Assembly (NCBI GenBank): GCA_944392255.1 | Contig: CALXVY010000015.1 | Span: 1-35,826, forward strand | Reading direction: 5' to 3' | Source of the DNA: an uncultured Alphaproteobacteria bacterium | Lineage (GTDB): Bacteria > Pseudomonadota > Alphaproteobacteria > RF32 > CAG-239 | Length of the DNA: 35,826 nucleotides | In this document: one piece after another, positions 35,414-35,826 of the stretch | Numbering within the stretch: the first letter of the stretch is position 1 | How the letters are laid out: each line of letters opens with the position of its first letter | Program-made: the position numbers and the translations under genes | Notes under the pieces: model-generated | Told to the model about the DNA's origin: nothing | Seen by the model: the letters and a program-made list of their open reading frames with translations, nothing else | The model's database searches: none

Positions 35414-35632
35414 TTATTTTTTCTTTTTTGCTGTTGAAGTTTTATTTGAACTTTTGCTTGCAATAATTTTGCTTGTAGATGCTTTTAAATTGGTTTTGCT
35501 TGCAGAAGCTTTACCAGCCAATTGTTGCAAAGCCAAGTTCCAATTTTGCAAGTCATTACCATTTTGGCAACCTGAATTCAACCAATTGAAATAAGCTGCT
35601 GTACGAATATCATTTTCTGTATAATTTTTCAT
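35414..35632 (-). CDS. Small basic protein with a DUF2934-like N-terminus
   Basis: This 72-residue protein has an N-terminal half (ENDIRTAAYFNWLNSGCQNGNDLQNWNLALQQL) that fits the DUF2934 pattern of an Ile-Arg start, AYxxW, a Gly-containing turn and a second Trp-x-x-A motif. The C-terminal half is a low-complexity Lys/Ser/Ala/Thr tail ending in KKKK, like the tails of small nucleic-acid-binding proteins. GGGAGG lies before the ATG, and a good promoter is seen upstream. Function is unknown; DNA or RNA binding is only suggested by charge. It has its own promoter and terminator, so it is a single-gene unit. Confidence 0.78.
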   Translation of the reverse strand: MKNYTENDIRTAAYFNWLNSGCQNGNDLQNWNLALQQLAGKASASKTNLKASTSKIIASKSSNKTSTAKKKK

Positions 35633-35666
35633 TTTTTCCTCCCAAATTTAATTTGTATAAGAATCT

Positions 35667-35695
35667 TATATACTTAAATCTAAATATTTGATTAA
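35667..35695 (-). promoter_or_regulatory. Candidate promoter for the DUF2934-like gene
   Basis: On the minus strand TTAATC (35690-35695) and TATATA (35667-35672) are 17 bases apart, about 35 bases before the start codon. Confidence 0.45.
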
Positions 35696-35770
35696 CATGA
35701 TATAATTTTTTTTCATTTTATAAAAAAAAATAAATTTACCTCTTTACTGAATCTTTTGCATTTTTACTTA

Positions 35771-35805
35771 GCGCTCCCTTACGGGTTCGAATCCCGAACG
35801 TAATT
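35771..35805 (+). other. tRNA T-arm-like fragment at the window end
   Basis: ACGGGTTCGAATCCCGA (35781-35797) has the loop TTCGAAT and a 4-bp stem, as in a tRNA T-arm. The preceding GCGCTCCCTT could be variable-region sequence. No anticodon arm, D-arm, matching 5' acceptor strand or CCA is present, and upstream sequence is AT-rich. It could be a tRNA 3'-end remnant or attachment site left by an integrating element. Confidence 0.35.
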
Positions 35806-35826
35806 TAGTACAAAAAAAAAAGAACT

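Noticed and set aside
35771-35826. Complete tRNA gene
   Set aside because: Only a T-arm can be formed. There is no D-arm, anticodon arm or pairing acceptor stem in the available sequence.

Overview
This is an AT-rich chromosomal window, most likely from an uncultured, gut-type alphaproteobacterium. Three gene orders support that: tolC next to a PopZ/DUF2497-type gene next to valS; nuoL-nuoM-nuoN-birA followed by ribonuclease J; and a gap-pgk pair. The placement is an inference from gene order, base composition and protein style. There is no rRNA, no complete tRNA and no CRISPR array in the window.

Layout. 1-720 is the 3' end of a very cysteine-rich, probably secreted protein. 928-2555 (minus) carries a NarL-type response regulator, a dCMP-deaminase-family enzyme and a small membrane protein. 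2708-3985 is enolase. 4108-6362 holds three consecutive polytopic membrane proteins that look like very divergent Bax-inhibitor-1-type paralogues. 6363-6836 is a 474-base gene-free stretch. It contains a compact hairpin array resembling an IS200/IS605 (TnpB omega-RNA) end, then a second structured RNA that closes with a rho-independent terminator just ahead of the next ribosome binding site. 6837-8797 is a two-gene surface-glycan operon: a GT29-type sialyltransferase-like protein and a polysaccharide pyruvyl transferase.

8863-14357 (minus) is tolC, the PopZ-like gene and valS. 14550-17018 is glycogen phosphorylase. 17071-19337 (minus) has two proteins I do not recognise. 19396-21712 (minus) is gap-pgk, which with enolase gives three lower-glycolysis steps. 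21942-24022 holds a small unknown protein, a nitroreductase, another unknown and a lipoprotein. 24097-25839 is argS, followed by a palindrome- and repeat-rich spacer. 26123-26761 is an OmpA-type lipoprotein. murE (26873-28312) runs head-on into ribonuclease J. The rnj-birA-nuoN-nuoM-nuoL block (minus) fills 28307-35271. A DUF2934-like small basic protein and a tRNA T-arm-like fragment end the window.

Three points stand out. First, NuoL, NuoM and NuoN lack many of the charged membrane residues used for proton pumping in complex I, although they sit in the classical alphaproteobacterial gene order. Second, the glycan operon is preceded by what looks like an undescribed structured leader RNA with mutually exclusive pairings and a terminator. 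Third, an omega-RNA-like element with no transposase gene lies immediately upstream of that leader. All family calls were made by reading motifs; no database search was possible.
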